From Streptomyces sp. NBC_00162 (GTDB lineage Bacteria > Actinomycetota > Actinomycetes > Streptomycetales > Streptomycetaceae), in the NCBI RefSeq assembly GCF_024611995.1, contig NZ_CP102509.1:7750001-7814000 (forward strand): a stretch of 64,000 nucleotides of DNA, given 5' to 3'. Shown piece after piece: positions 18,301-26,140 of the stretch. The notes beneath the pieces are model-generated. The model did no database searches. It worked only from the letters and a program-made list of their open reading frames with translations, and was not told the origin of the DNA. The position numbers and the translations under genes were made by a program. Positions within the stretch are counted from its first letter, which is position 1. Every line of letters begins with the position of its first letter.

Positions 18301-19991
18301 GGTGGCGCACCGGCCGGGCGCCCGAGCGGGAGCTGGAACGCTGCCGGGCGTCAGGACGGCCGGTGGCCTCCGGACCCCAGCGCGGCGGTCTGGCACGCTT
18401 CGTACAGCCCGCGGCGGACCCGGCGCCCGAAGCCGAACCCGGCACCGATGCCGCGGACGGGGAGGGCTTCGCCACCGTCGCCATCGGCCGCGACGACGCG
18501 GCGCGGCTGCCCCGGCTGCTGCACCTGGTCGCGGAGCGGGGACCGCTCGCGGCGCCGCCCGAGGCGCTGGACCTGTTCTCGTGGCGTACGGGAGTCCGGC
18601 GCTCGATCGCCGCCCTGGTGCTCGGCGGGCTGCCCCGGCGGCAGGACCACGACGAACACCTGAAGCTGCTGCGCGCGGCCCCGTACAAGGCGAACAAGGA
18701 CATGGCCCGCGAGTACGGCGACTTCTGCCACCGCCTCGGCGACGTCGGACGCCGTGCGGTGCTCGCGGCGGGCGTGCCCGAGGACCCGGCCGAGCTGTGG
18801 GAGCGCGCCGGAATGACGGCGGCGGCCGAACGGATGGCCGCCGTCTGGGCGGAACTGCTCGGCACCACCCCGTATGTGGACGAGGAGCTGGCGGGCGCGC
18901 TGGAGGCCGACCTGGGCCTGGGCGACGGCTGGGCGCGCGCCCTCGCGGCCGGCCGGGCATCCGCGCAGGCCCAGATCCCGGGCGGCGCCGGGTTCGTCCT
19001 GGTGGGCAGCCGGAGCGGCGGACTCGCCCTGCACCACGCCGAAGCGGACGGCAGCGCCGGCCGCCGGCTGAGCGTCGGACGGCCCTTCCACGCCGAGCCC
19101 GCGTCCGTCGTGGCCTGGGCGCTGACGGAACGTCCGGCCGGTGATCCGGCTGCGCAGGGCGCCGCCGCCCTGTACGACGCCCTGCGGGCGCGGCTGGACG
19201 ACCCGGGGACGCTGATCCCGCTGTGCTGGAACTCCACGCTGGGCCGGGCGGCGGCCGAGGACCCGGCCTTCGTCCCGTACGAGGGTACCGTGCTGCCCTG
19301 CCCTGAGCCGCCCTACCGGGAGGACACCGAGCCGTCCGTGGCGTATGACGACGGGCTGTTCGTGGTCGCGGTGCCGGGCCGTGACGTGTTCCTGCGGCCG
19401 GCCGCAATGGGCGATCCGCAGCGGGTGGACCGGGCGGTGCGCCTCTGCGGCGAACTGGGCCTGCCCGGGGTGCTGGAGGCCGTCCGGCGGATCCAGGCCG
19501 TGTGCGGCGAGGGACTCGCCCGGATGGTCGCCCGCGCATCCTCGACCCCCGTGCCGCCGGGCGGGTACGAGCTGAATCCGGCGCTGAGCGCTCCGCAGCT
19601 GGTCGCCGAGGTCGCGGGCGCCCTCGGGGTCGGTGCGGACGCCGCCGCCCTCCACCTCCAGCTGCTGTCCCTGGCCCGGCCCACCGACCGCAACGTGCGC
19701 CGCTGGAACGGCTGGACACCCGCCCGCCACAAGGCGGCCCAGGCGGAACTCCTGGCGGCGAGCGCGATCACCACCGGCAGGCGGGCCCGCGCGGGACGGA
19801 CGGCCTTCGTCCCGGGTGAGTGGGCGGAGTTCAAGGCGCCCCACCTCCCGTTGGAGACCGCCAAACTCCCCGCCCACGTGGTGTCCGCCGACACCTCGGA
19901 CTTCCACGGCCCCTTCACCCGCCTCCTGGCACCGGTCCCGCCGCACGAACTCTTCGCCCGGGCCTGGGCACAGGCCGCCGCAGGGAAGTGA
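15348..19991 (+). CDS. Very large protein of unknown function (1547 aa)
   Basis: Start at the ATG at 15348, preceded by GAAGG; no signal peptide or membrane helix, so cytoplasmic. The first 500 residues are helical and rich in Ala/Leu/Arg, resembling helical repeats (for example LLDAVGALLADHPQDDEVNA). Around residues 500-780 the composition shifts to beta-rich, with GREGIWHHDQQMSDG and AIRCHAAEDGSLLWEVHG, which look like propeller blades. The remainder is again helical. No catalytic motif stands out. It stands alone: neither neighbour on either side is co-directional and close. I know similarly sized uncharacterised proteins in Streptomyces but cannot assign a function. Confidence 0.85.
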   Translation: MNLPVPLPSEPHRSEAYADWVRAHDPGAEAAAVGLLADVRDRISRAYPKAGRALDGMAYLARALPPGHLPWFWDTMAHRLISWDLKAAGRAYTLARTAERQHALPVDPAWRRENVLLFARAGALPVKELSGHQGWLAAELDPAGAHEQYVRVLTAWAASPGEPPADLARRVRASVRAAGLDPAEEARVLAPLIGAARGKAVPDTLLDAVGALLADHPQDDEVNARLLEVFPESRNDAAAWLRLLLRSGAAEAVVAGRITPEGGLAAWLGRYTRAYSHRKEPYGGVSRQPMPPELLDLVARFAPRLRAAGQPVRLHEDRYRWPGLDADLLDLCLAEGLAVEDPGEAVRLTFWGERSRRDLKALAGDPVFGPRLEGTVHAGLRGGGTAITRLPENAGIAAEVHTRIESLLGALAGGGLAAADEAVDALHDLLDRPTATALDGIEEVLASLDLTGSLARTLRAGLPEELGWPALDTALAGFAPGEIAGVTCSWPVLTVYGRGRAVAVDHSGVRAACAFRLPEETTRHVVHFAGGQFLVSWTTDPKNAFATHAFWSGSPDEVFEPERSWGLRPYLNSIQGGLGYQFESADGGGRHDGDRVLRPGGREGIWHHDQQMSDGTGIWSSEVFASGDDWARVDPVTGARSAETSLPAFHRAAEVPPGMALFRDQLTLAALPEGAPASPLGQDGALTGCRVLYRTPYAGPSPTDFLLEGIDGRRARYRSRRPGRRPWGIVRMPQGGEDAVLAGEEAIRCHAAEDGSLLWEVHGLQGPGRSRGDRPSSHSVGPVPPPAYWHFLTPRDEPASKALRAIGDEAVRALLEASGEAGVRAEIARVLPEVTEPRVVDGVVRAALLAADVRRRREELSRRVGIMRSGPVVRLCAAVADTVLAPALGGLLPDLRPYEAFVPGPHPATLTALAADGRHLRGEIDDETRRLAPPAAPAEWAVLLGGIDAVAWRAAVDTTSEAERAALAALLETWSGQPYAGRGSRWRTGRAPERELERCRASGRPVASGPQRGGLARFVQPAADPAPEAEPGTDAADGEGFATVAIGRDDAARLPRLLHLVAERGPLAAPPEALDLFSWRTGVRRSIAALVLGGLPRRQDHDEHLKLLRAAPYKANKDMAREYGDFCHRLGDVGRRAVLAAGVPEDPAELWERAGMTAAAERMAAVWAELLGTTPYVDEELAGALEADLGLGDGWARALAAGRASAQAQIPGGAGFVLVGSRSGGLALHHAEADGSAGRRLSVGRPFHAEPASVVAWALTERPAGDPAAQGAAALYDALRARLDDPGTLIPLCWNSTLGRAAAEDPAFVPYEGTVLPCPEPPYREDTEPSVAYDDGLFVVAVPGRDVFLRPAAMGDPQRVDRAVRLCGELGLPGVLEAVRRIQAVCGEGLARMVARASSTPVPPGGYELNPALSAPQLVAEVAGALGVGADAAALHLQLLSLARPTDRNVRRWNGWTPARHKAAQAELLAASAITTGRRARAGRTAFVPGEWAEFKAPHLPLETAKLPAHVVSADTSDFHGPFTRLLAPVPPHELFARAWAQAAAGK

Positions 19992-20026
19992 CCCGGCGGC
20001 CGGCCGCGCCCGTGGTCAGGCCGTGG

Positions 20027-20794
20027 TCAGGGACTGCGGCGTACGCGGAGCACGTCCGCCGTCAGGTCGTCCTCCAGGACGAGGCCGGCCCGCGCGAGCT
20101 CCGCGGCCAGCTCCTGGGAAGTCATCGGCCAGAGCAGGAAGGTCTCCTCGGCCCGCCGCAGGATCCGGCCCCGGCGGCACACCAGGTAGGTGTAGTCACA
20201 GCGGATCCGGCCGCCGTCGTCGGCGCGCGCGGTGACGTGTCCGCGGTAACTGTCGATGCCCAGGCGCACCTCGCCCAGTGAGCGCCGGGTGGGCCGGGCC
20301 GGGAGCCGGGTGGGCGGGCGGTCCAGGAAGAGCAGGCCGCCCGGCACCAGCAGGTCCGCCATCGTCCGCCACAGCGCCCGCCGCTCGTCGGGCGGCAGGC
20401 AGGGGATCATCCGGAGACAGACCACGAGATCCGCCTGCCCGGTGAGCGACAGGTCGAGCGCGGAACAGGCGTGCACGGTCACCCGGTCCGCGGCGGAACC
20501 GCCGGCCGGGGGGTGCAGGCGGGAGAGGAGCAACGCCCGCATCGCGGCGGCCGGTTCGACGGCGTGGACCGGCACGATCGATGCGTTGATCAGCACCTCG
20601 GTGACCAGGCCGGTGCCCGCGCCCACCTCGACGATCCCGATCCGGGCCGCCGCGGCCGGACCGGCGAGCGCCTGGGCGTGCCGGTGGTACGACCGGGCGT
20701 GCAGCAGGTCGTAGAACTCGGCCGACGCGGTGTACGCCCCGGTGTGTTCCAACGGTCGTGTGTCCACCGGTCGTGTCTCCACCCGTATGTCCAT
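20027..20794 (-). CDS. Class I SAM-dependent methyltransferase
   Basis: 255 residues starting at the ATG at 20794. Motif I is VEVGAGTGLVTEVL (about residues 55-68), motif II is near HAVEPAAAM, and a post-I segment DLVVCLRMIPCLPPDERRAL precedes LVPGGLLFLD (motif III). These give the Rossmann-like SAM-binding core of methyltransferase family 11/25. The C-terminus adds a small beta extension. The substrate is not evident and no pathway neighbour explains it; the gene is convergent with the large unknown protein and divergent from the dehydrogenase. Confidence 0.85.
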   Translation of the reverse strand: MDIRVETRPVDTRPLEHTGAYTASAEFYDLLHARSYHRHAQALAGPAAAARIGIVEVGAGTGLVTEVLINASIVPVHAVEPAAAMRALLLSRLHPPAGGSAADRVTVHACSALDLSLTGQADLVVCLRMIPCLPPDERRALWRTMADLLVPGGLLFLDRPPTRLPARPTRRSLGEVRLGIDSYRGHVTARADDGGRIRCDYTYLVCRRGRILRRAEETFLLWPMTSQELAAELARAGLVLEDDLTADVLRVRRSP

Positions 20795-20951
20795 CGGGCC
20801 ATCATCGCCGGACGCGGCCCGGCCCACGAGCGCACGATCCGGCCACCCGGAGCCGGCCACCCCGAGCCGGCCCCCGGTCGTGACCACTGGCGATGTCAGA
20901 CACATGCGCGGTGCCGAGTGTGGTGGGTACACACATGGGAGCGGCGCGGGG

Positions 20952-21758
20952 ATGTCGCGCATGATTCCGGCCATGACAAGCGGAATCACTCCCGCGTTCG
21001 ACGGGACAGCAGGTGTCGGCCTCGCGGGCCGCACCGCCATGGTGACCGGCGCCGGCAGCGGCATCGGGCGCGCCTGCGCCACGGCCCTCGCCGCGGCCGG
21101 GGCCCGCGTCCACGTCGTGGACATCGACGCCCGGGCAGCCACGTCCGTCGCCCAGGAGATCGGCGGCACGCCGCACGTCGTGGACCTGGCCCAGGGCCGT
21201 CTCGTGGAGGGGCTGCCGGCCGACATCGACATCCTGGTCAACAACGCGGGCCTCCAGCACGTGGCACCACTGACCGAGTTTCCCCCGGACCGCTTCGAAC
21301 TCATCCAGAAGGTGATGGTCCACGCCCCGTTCCTCCTGCTCCGCCGGACCCTGCCGCACATGCGGGCACGAGGCTGGGGACGGATCGTCAACATCTCCAG
21401 CGTCCACGGCCTGCGGGCCAGCGCGTTCAAAGCGGGATACGTGACCGCGAAGCACGCCCTCGAGGGCCTGAGCAAGGTCGCCGCCCTCGAAGGCGCTCCG
21501 CACGGCATCACCAGCAACTGCGTCAGCCCGGGTTACGTGCGCACGCCTCTGGTGGAACAGCAGATCGCGGCCCAGGCCGCCGCTCACGGCATCGACGCCG
21601 ACCAGGTGGTCGGCGAGGTGATGCTCAGCCGCTCCGCGGTCAAGCGGCTGATCGAACCGGAAGAGGTCGCGGCCGTCGCCCTGTGGCTCTGCGGACCCCA
21701 CACCGGTTACCTCACCGGTGCCTCGATCCCCTTGGACGGCGGCTGGACAGCCGCCTGA
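20952..21758 (+). CDS. 3-hydroxybutyrate dehydrogenase-like short-chain dehydrogenase
   Basis: 268 residues from the ATG at 20952 (an in-frame ATG at 20973 is possible). It has the classical SDR signatures TGAGSGIG (about 32-39), VNNAG, and the catalytic Y163xxxK167 in AGYVTAKHALEG. The C-terminal helix VEQQIAAQAAAHGIDADQV with a long insertion is typical of D-3-hydroxybutyrate dehydrogenases, which oxidise 3-hydroxybutyrate to acetoacetate with NAD. The next two genes encode an MHS-type organic-acid transporter and a GAF/PucR-type regulator. This supports a small uptake-and-oxidation operon. Substrate assignment is by family resemblance. Confidence 0.82.
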   Translation: MSRMIPAMTSGITPAFDGTAGVGLAGRTAMVTGAGSGIGRACATALAAAGARVHVVDIDARAATSVAQEIGGTPHVVDLAQGRLVEGLPADIDILVNNAGLQHVAPLTEFPPDRFELIQKVMVHAPFLLLRRTLPHMRARGWGRIVNISSVHGLRASAFKAGYVTAKHALEGLSKVAALEGAPHGITSNCVSPGYVRTPLVEQQIAAQAAAHGIDADQVVGEVMLSRSAVKRLIEPEEVAAVALWLCGPHTGYLTGASIPLDGGWTAA

Positions 21759-21821
21759 ACACCGCTCCGCGCACGCCTCCCCCTCCCTCCCGTCCCCAGC
21801 CGAAAAGTGGGTTTCCCCGCC

Positions 21822-23234
21822 ATGTCATCCCAGGCATCCAAGGCATCTCCGGCATCTCCCGCATCGAGAGGCGGCATCGGCCGCGTCATCAGCGCCAGTC
21901 TCATCGGCACCACCATCGAGTGGTACGACTTCTTCCTCTACGGATCCGCCGCCGCGCTCGTCTTCAACAAGCTGTTCTTCCCCAGCAGCGAGCCACTGGT
22001 CGGCACCCTCCTCGCGTTCCTCACCTACGCGATCGGCTTCGCGGCCCGCCCGCTGGGCGGCCTGGTCTTCGGCCACTACGGGGACAAGATCGGCCGGAAG
22101 AAGCTCCTCGTGCTCAGCCTCCTCATGATGGGCGGCGCCACCTTCGCGATGGGCCTGCTGCCCACCCACGCGAGCATCGGCGTCGGCGCACCGGTCCTGC
22201 TGACCGTGCTGCGCCTGATCCAGGGCTTCGCGCTCGGCGGCGAGTGGGGCGGCGCGGTCCTGCTGGTCTCGGAGCACGGCGACGACAAGAACCGCGGCTT
22301 CTGGGCCTCCTGGCCCCAGGCCGGCGCCCCCGGCGGCAACCTGCTCGCCACCGGCGTCCTCGCCCTGCTGGCCGCGTTCCAGTCCGACGAGACCTTCCTC
22401 GCCTGGGGCTGGCGGATCCCGTTCCTGCTCTCCGGTGTGCTCGTGGTGATCGGCCTGTGGATCCGGGTGTCCGTCTCCGAATCCCCGCTCTTCCTCGAAG
22501 CCCAGGCCAAGGCCGCCGAACAGGCCGCCGTCGGCGCCAGGGAGAAGCCGCCCGTGGTGGAGGTGTTCCGTACGAACTGGCGGGGAGTCCTCACCGCGAT
22601 CGGCACCCGCCTCGGCGAGAACATCTCCTACTACATCCTCACGGCCTTCCTGCTCGTCTACGTCACCACCCACCTGGGGCTGTCCAAGAGCAACGGCCTG
22701 AACGCCGTCCTGATCGGCTCAGCCGTCCACTTCGTCACCATCCCGGCGTGGGGCGCGCTGTCCGACCGGATCGGCCGCCGGCCGGTCACGCTCATCGGCT
22801 CGCTCGGCATGACCGGCTGGGCGTTCGCCTTCTTCGCGATGCTCGACTCCAAGTCCTTCCCGGTCATCGCCGCCGCCGTCACCATCGGGCTGCTCTTCCA
22901 CGGCGCGATGTACGGACCCCAGGCGGCCTTCATCTCCGAGATGTTCGACACCAAGGTCCGCTACTCCGGCGCCTCGATGGGATCCCAGCTCGCCTCCATC
23001 ATCGGCGGCGCCCTCGCCCCGATCATCGCGGTGGCCCTGCTCGACGACTACGACTCCTCGCTGCCGATCTCGATCTACCTCGCGGCGGCGGCGCTCGTCA
23101 CGAGCGTGACCGTGCTCGCGGCCCGGGAAACGCGCGGGCGTAACCTGGCCCGGTCGTACGGCGCGACCCCGGTCCCCGTCCCCGGCGGCCGCCGGGCCGA
23201 GGCCGGCGCCGAGTTGGCGTCCCCCGGGAACTAG
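21822..23234 (+). CDS. MFS transporter, metabolite:H+ symporter (MHS) family
   Basis: 470 residues; ATG at 21822 chosen over an in-frame GTG at 21807. Early motif GTTIEWYDFFLYG is the hallmark of the MHS family (ProP, KgtP, ShiA relatives). It is followed by GHYGDKIGRKK and later SDRIGRRP, the paired loop motifs of the major facilitator fold. Twelve helices are expected. The 63-bp gap after the 3-hydroxybutyrate dehydrogenase, with no terminator, suggests the two are co-transcribed. A carboxylate such as 3-hydroxybutyrate is the likely substrate (inference). The C-terminus is Arg/Ala-rich and cytoplasmic. Confidence 0.88.
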   Translation: MSSQASKASPASPASRGGIGRVISASLIGTTIEWYDFFLYGSAAALVFNKLFFPSSEPLVGTLLAFLTYAIGFAARPLGGLVFGHYGDKIGRKKLLVLSLLMMGGATFAMGLLPTHASIGVGAPVLLTVLRLIQGFALGGEWGGAVLLVSEHGDDKNRGFWASWPQAGAPGGNLLATGVLALLAAFQSDETFLAWGWRIPFLLSGVLVVIGLWIRVSVSESPLFLEAQAKAAEQAAVGAREKPPVVEVFRTNWRGVLTAIGTRLGENISYYILTAFLLVYVTTHLGLSKSNGLNAVLIGSAVHFVTIPAWGALSDRIGRRPVTLIGSLGMTGWAFAFFAMLDSKSFPVIAAAVTIGLLFHGAMYGPQAAFISEMFDTKVRYSGASMGSQLASIIGGALAPIIAVALLDDYDSSLPISIYLAAAALVTSVTVLAARETRGRNLARSYGATPVPVPGGRRAEAGAELASPGN

Positions 23235-23263
23235 GACAGGTCCCGGACCAGGCACCCCCGACG

Positions 23264-23296
23264 GTCGCCGCCGCCGCTGTCGTCAGCGGCGGCGAC
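23264..23296 (+). terminator. GC hairpin between transporter and PucR-type regulator genes
   Basis: GTCGCCGCCGCCGCTG (23264-23279) pairs, with one 3-base bulge, with CAGCGGCGGCGAC (23284-23296) around a TCGT tetraloop. No T-run follows. It lies 30 bp after the transporter stop and 27 bp before the regulator start, so it could reduce read-through into the regulator gene. Confidence 0.55.
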
Positions 23297-23322
23297 CGGC
23301 CCCGCACCACGGAGAGCCCGAC

Positions 23323-25257
23323 ATGCCCACCACCGCGAAGAGCTCCGGCGACGGCGAGGCTTGGGCCGTCCTGCGGCAGTTGCTGGATCTGCTGGCCGAG
23401 GGCGCGCCGGCCGAACACTTCGCGCGGCCGGCCGAAGCCGCCCGGCAGGCAGGCCTCTCCGCCGCGCGGACGCAGGAGATCGCCGAGGCCACCCAGGTGG
23501 CGCTCGCCATCCGCCGAACGCTCAGCCAGCACCGCCGCCGCGAGGCCGAACTGGCGGCCCTCTTCGACACCGCCGGCGACCTCGCCGCGCTGCGCGACCT
23601 GGACGCCGTACTGCGGGCCATCGTCCACCGGGCCAAACTGCTCCTCGGTACGGACGTCACCTACCTGTCCCTCAACGACGACGAGGCAGGCGACACCTAC
23701 ATGCGGGTGACCGACGGCTCCGTCTCCGCCGCCTTCCAGCAGGTGCGCCTGGGCATGGGGGAGGGCCTGGGCGGGCTGGTCGCCGAGACGGCCCGCCCGT
23801 ACACCACCGGCGACTACCGGGACGACCCGCGGTTCAAGCACACCGCGACGATCGACAGCGCCGTCGCGGAGGAGGGACTACGGGCCATCCTCGGGGTACC
23901 GCTGCGCCTGGGCACCCGCGTGATCGGCGTCCTCTACGCCGCGGACCGCACTGCCCGCACCTTCACACCGGACGAGGTAGCCCTGCTCGCCTCGCTCGCC
24001 GACCACGCCGCCATCGCCATCGACAGCGCCCGGCTCCTGGAGGAGACCCGCACCGCACTGGTCGACCTCAACGCGGCCTCCCAGACCATCGAGGCCCACA
24101 GCCGGGCCATGAGGCGCGCCGAGGACGCCCACGACCGGCTGACCGACCTGGTGCTGCGCGGAGCGGGCATCACCGAGGTCGCGACCGCCATCGGCACCGT
24201 CCTGCAGGGCGGCATGCTCATCCACGACGCGGACGGAACCGAACTCGCCCGGGCCGGCGCGGACCCGCAGCCCTCGCTGCCGCAGGCCGTGGCCACCTCC
24301 CGGGCGGGCGGCCGCGCGGTCCCCGTCCAGGGCACCTGGGTGTGCGCGGTACTCGCTGGACACGAACTCCTCGGCAGCATCGCCCTGACCGGCCGCCCCG
24401 ACCTCGACGACGCCGACCGCAGGCTCTTCGAACGGGCCAGCGTCGTCACCGCCCTGCTGCTGCTCCTGCGCCGCTCGGTCGCCGAGACCGAGGACCGCGT
24501 ACGGGGCGAACTGCTGGGCGACCTCCTCACCCGGGCCGCCGACCCCGCCGGTCTGTCGGCCCGTGCCCGCCGGCTCGGAGTCAACCTCAACCAGCCGCAC
24601 GCGGTGTTCGTCCTGCACGCCGACACGGTCCCCCGGCCGCGGCTGCTGGCCGCGGCCGCCCGCACCGCTCAGGCGCGCAAGGGGCTGGCCGGGCAGCACC
24701 ACGACGACGTGGTCCTCATCTGTCCCTCCGACACCCCCAGCACCTGCGCCGCCTCGCTCGCCGCCGAACTGGGCCAGGCCGTGGCCGTTCCGGTCACCGT
24801 CGGGGCGGCGGGACGCCCGGTGGCCGGCCCGCCCGACTTCGCCGAGGCGCACGCGGAAGCGCGCCGCTGCCTGGCGGCCCTGCACGCCCTGGGCCACCGG
24901 GGGACCGGGGCCGCCCTCGCGGATCTGGGCTTCGTCGGCCTGCTGCTCGGTGACCAGACGGACCTGGGCGGCTACGTACGCCAGACCCTGGGCCCGCTTC
25001 TGGACTACGACGCGAAGCGCGGCACCGACCTCACCCACACCCTGCGGACCTACTTCGCGCTCGGCATGAGCCAGGCAAAGACCCGGGCGGCGCTCCACGT
25101 CCACGTCAACACGGTGGTGCAGCGCCTGGACCGCATCGGGCGGCTCCTCGGACGGGACTGGCAGCTTCCGGAGCGGGCACTGGAACTGCAACTGGCCCTG
25201 CGCATCCACCAGGTGTCGGCGGCCGGCGAAGACCGGGACGAGGGGATCCGCGTCTAG
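23323..25257 (+). CDS. GAF-domain PucR/CdaR-type transcriptional regulator
   Basis: 644 residues. After an N-terminal helical region, a GAF domain spans about 75-235 (DLDAVLRAIVHRAKLLLGTD to ADHAAIAIDSARLLEETR). A middle region with a diverged GGDEF-like sensor/dimer domain follows. The C-terminus holds the PucR-type helix-turn-helix (HTH_30), with TLRTYFALGMSQAKTRAAL, then HVHVNTVVQRLDRIGRLLG. Regulators of this kind activate catabolic operons in response to the substrate. It sits just downstream of the 3-hydroxybutyrate dehydrogenase and MHS transporter and is their probable regulator. Confidence 0.87.
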   Translation: MPTTAKSSGDGEAWAVLRQLLDLLAEGAPAEHFARPAEAARQAGLSAARTQEIAEATQVALAIRRTLSQHRRREAELAALFDTAGDLAALRDLDAVLRAIVHRAKLLLGTDVTYLSLNDDEAGDTYMRVTDGSVSAAFQQVRLGMGEGLGGLVAETARPYTTGDYRDDPRFKHTATIDSAVAEEGLRAILGVPLRLGTRVIGVLYAADRTARTFTPDEVALLASLADHAAIAIDSARLLEETRTALVDLNAASQTIEAHSRAMRRAEDAHDRLTDLVLRGAGITEVATAIGTVLQGGMLIHDADGTELARAGADPQPSLPQAVATSRAGGRAVPVQGTWVCAVLAGHELLGSIALTGRPDLDDADRRLFERASVVTALLLLLRRSVAETEDRVRGELLGDLLTRAADPAGLSARARRLGVNLNQPHAVFVLHADTVPRPRLLAAAARTAQARKGLAGQHHDDVVLICPSDTPSTCAASLAAELGQAVAVPVTVGAAGRPVAGPPDFAEAHAEARRCLAALHALGHRGTGAALADLGFVGLLLGDQTDLGGYVRQTLGPLLDYDAKRGTDLTHTLRTYFALGMSQAKTRAALHVHVNTVVQRLDRIGRLLGRDWQLPERALELQLALRIHQVSAAGEDRDEGIRV

Positions 25258-25363
25258 CGCGCGGTAGGCCGTGCGGCAGGCCGCCGGAGACACCCCGATA
25301 CCGATTCGGTTGCGACCGCCCGTCGGCTCGTACCCCACCCGCTCGTGCGGCAGTTGCAGGGTC

Positions 25364-25660
25364 ATGGAAGCCACCACCCCACAGACGTACGCGGTGCTCG
25401 ACGGCGCGTACTGGCTCGACGCCACCGACGGTGACCGTGCCCCCTGCCTCCACTGCGCGCTCCTGCGCCGCAGCGTCGTGCCCGATGCTCCGGGGGAGCC
25501 CGCGCAGGACGGGTCCCACGGCCAGGAGGGGCAAGACGGACTGCTGGACCGGCTCCAGACCGCCCTCACCTGCGGTAACGCGAGCAGGCTGCGGGCCGTC
25601 ATGCTCACCTGCTCGCTCGGTACCGTCATCGCGGGCGCGGCTGCGACGCTCCGTCGCTGA
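25364..25660 (+). CDS. Small hypothetical protein with CLHC motif
   Basis: 98 residues from the ATG at 25364, preceded by GCAGGG. It contains APCLHCALLRRS (about residues 24-35), a single CxxC, and no other conserved feature. The second half is an amphipathic helix followed by a mildly hydrophobic stretch. I do not recognise it. It lies between the PucR-type regulator and a region without clear genes, so a decayed or spurious frame is possible. Confidence 0.35.
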   Translation: MEATTPQTYAVLDGAYWLDATDGDRAPCLHCALLRRSVVPDAPGEPAQDGSHGQEGQDGLLDRLQTALTCGNASRLRAVMLTCSLGTVIAGAAATLRR

Positions 25661-26140
25661 ACGGAGAAGGCCCTCGTCGGCGGCTGCGTGCTCAGCGACT
25701 TCCACGACAGCACGGTGGATTTCGGACCGCCCCACCGGCCGTACACTCGGCCCATGGGTCGCACACGTACGACGAGGCAGTGCCCGCCGCGGGCCGCCTT
25801 CGCGTTGTGCCCGGTCGCCGCAGGTCCGGCGGCCGTCGGCCCGCACACCACGGCCGACGCCGTGGTCGAGGTGCCCGAGACGCGCCGTATCGCTCTGCAC
25901 GGCCACGGCTAGCGATCTTCCGCGGATCCGCGCCGGCCTCCACGGCCGGTTCGCCGCTCTTCGCGTACGTCCGCCGCGCCTTCCCCGCCGGGACGACCGC
26001 CACGTCCGGCTCCGCCTCCGGCTCTGGTTCCGGAAGGACGGACGGACACAGTCACCACCGCGGTCTTCGGCGTGCCGTCGGAGACCGTCGCCCGGCCGCG
26101 GCCCGCACGATCGGGGCCGAGCCGCCTCGAAGGGATCTTT
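25661..26140. other. 480-bp region without a confident gene
   Basis: Only short frames are present. One plus-strand frame (25755-25912) ends in VVEVPETRRIALHGHG, which resembles the first residues of some alpha/beta hydrolases but stops at once, so it may be a remnant. 26000-26040 is a short CCGGCTC-type low-complexity stretch. The end of the region contains the GAAGGGA ribosome binding site of the Mur ligase gene. I see no tRNA or clear terminator. Confidence 0.4.
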
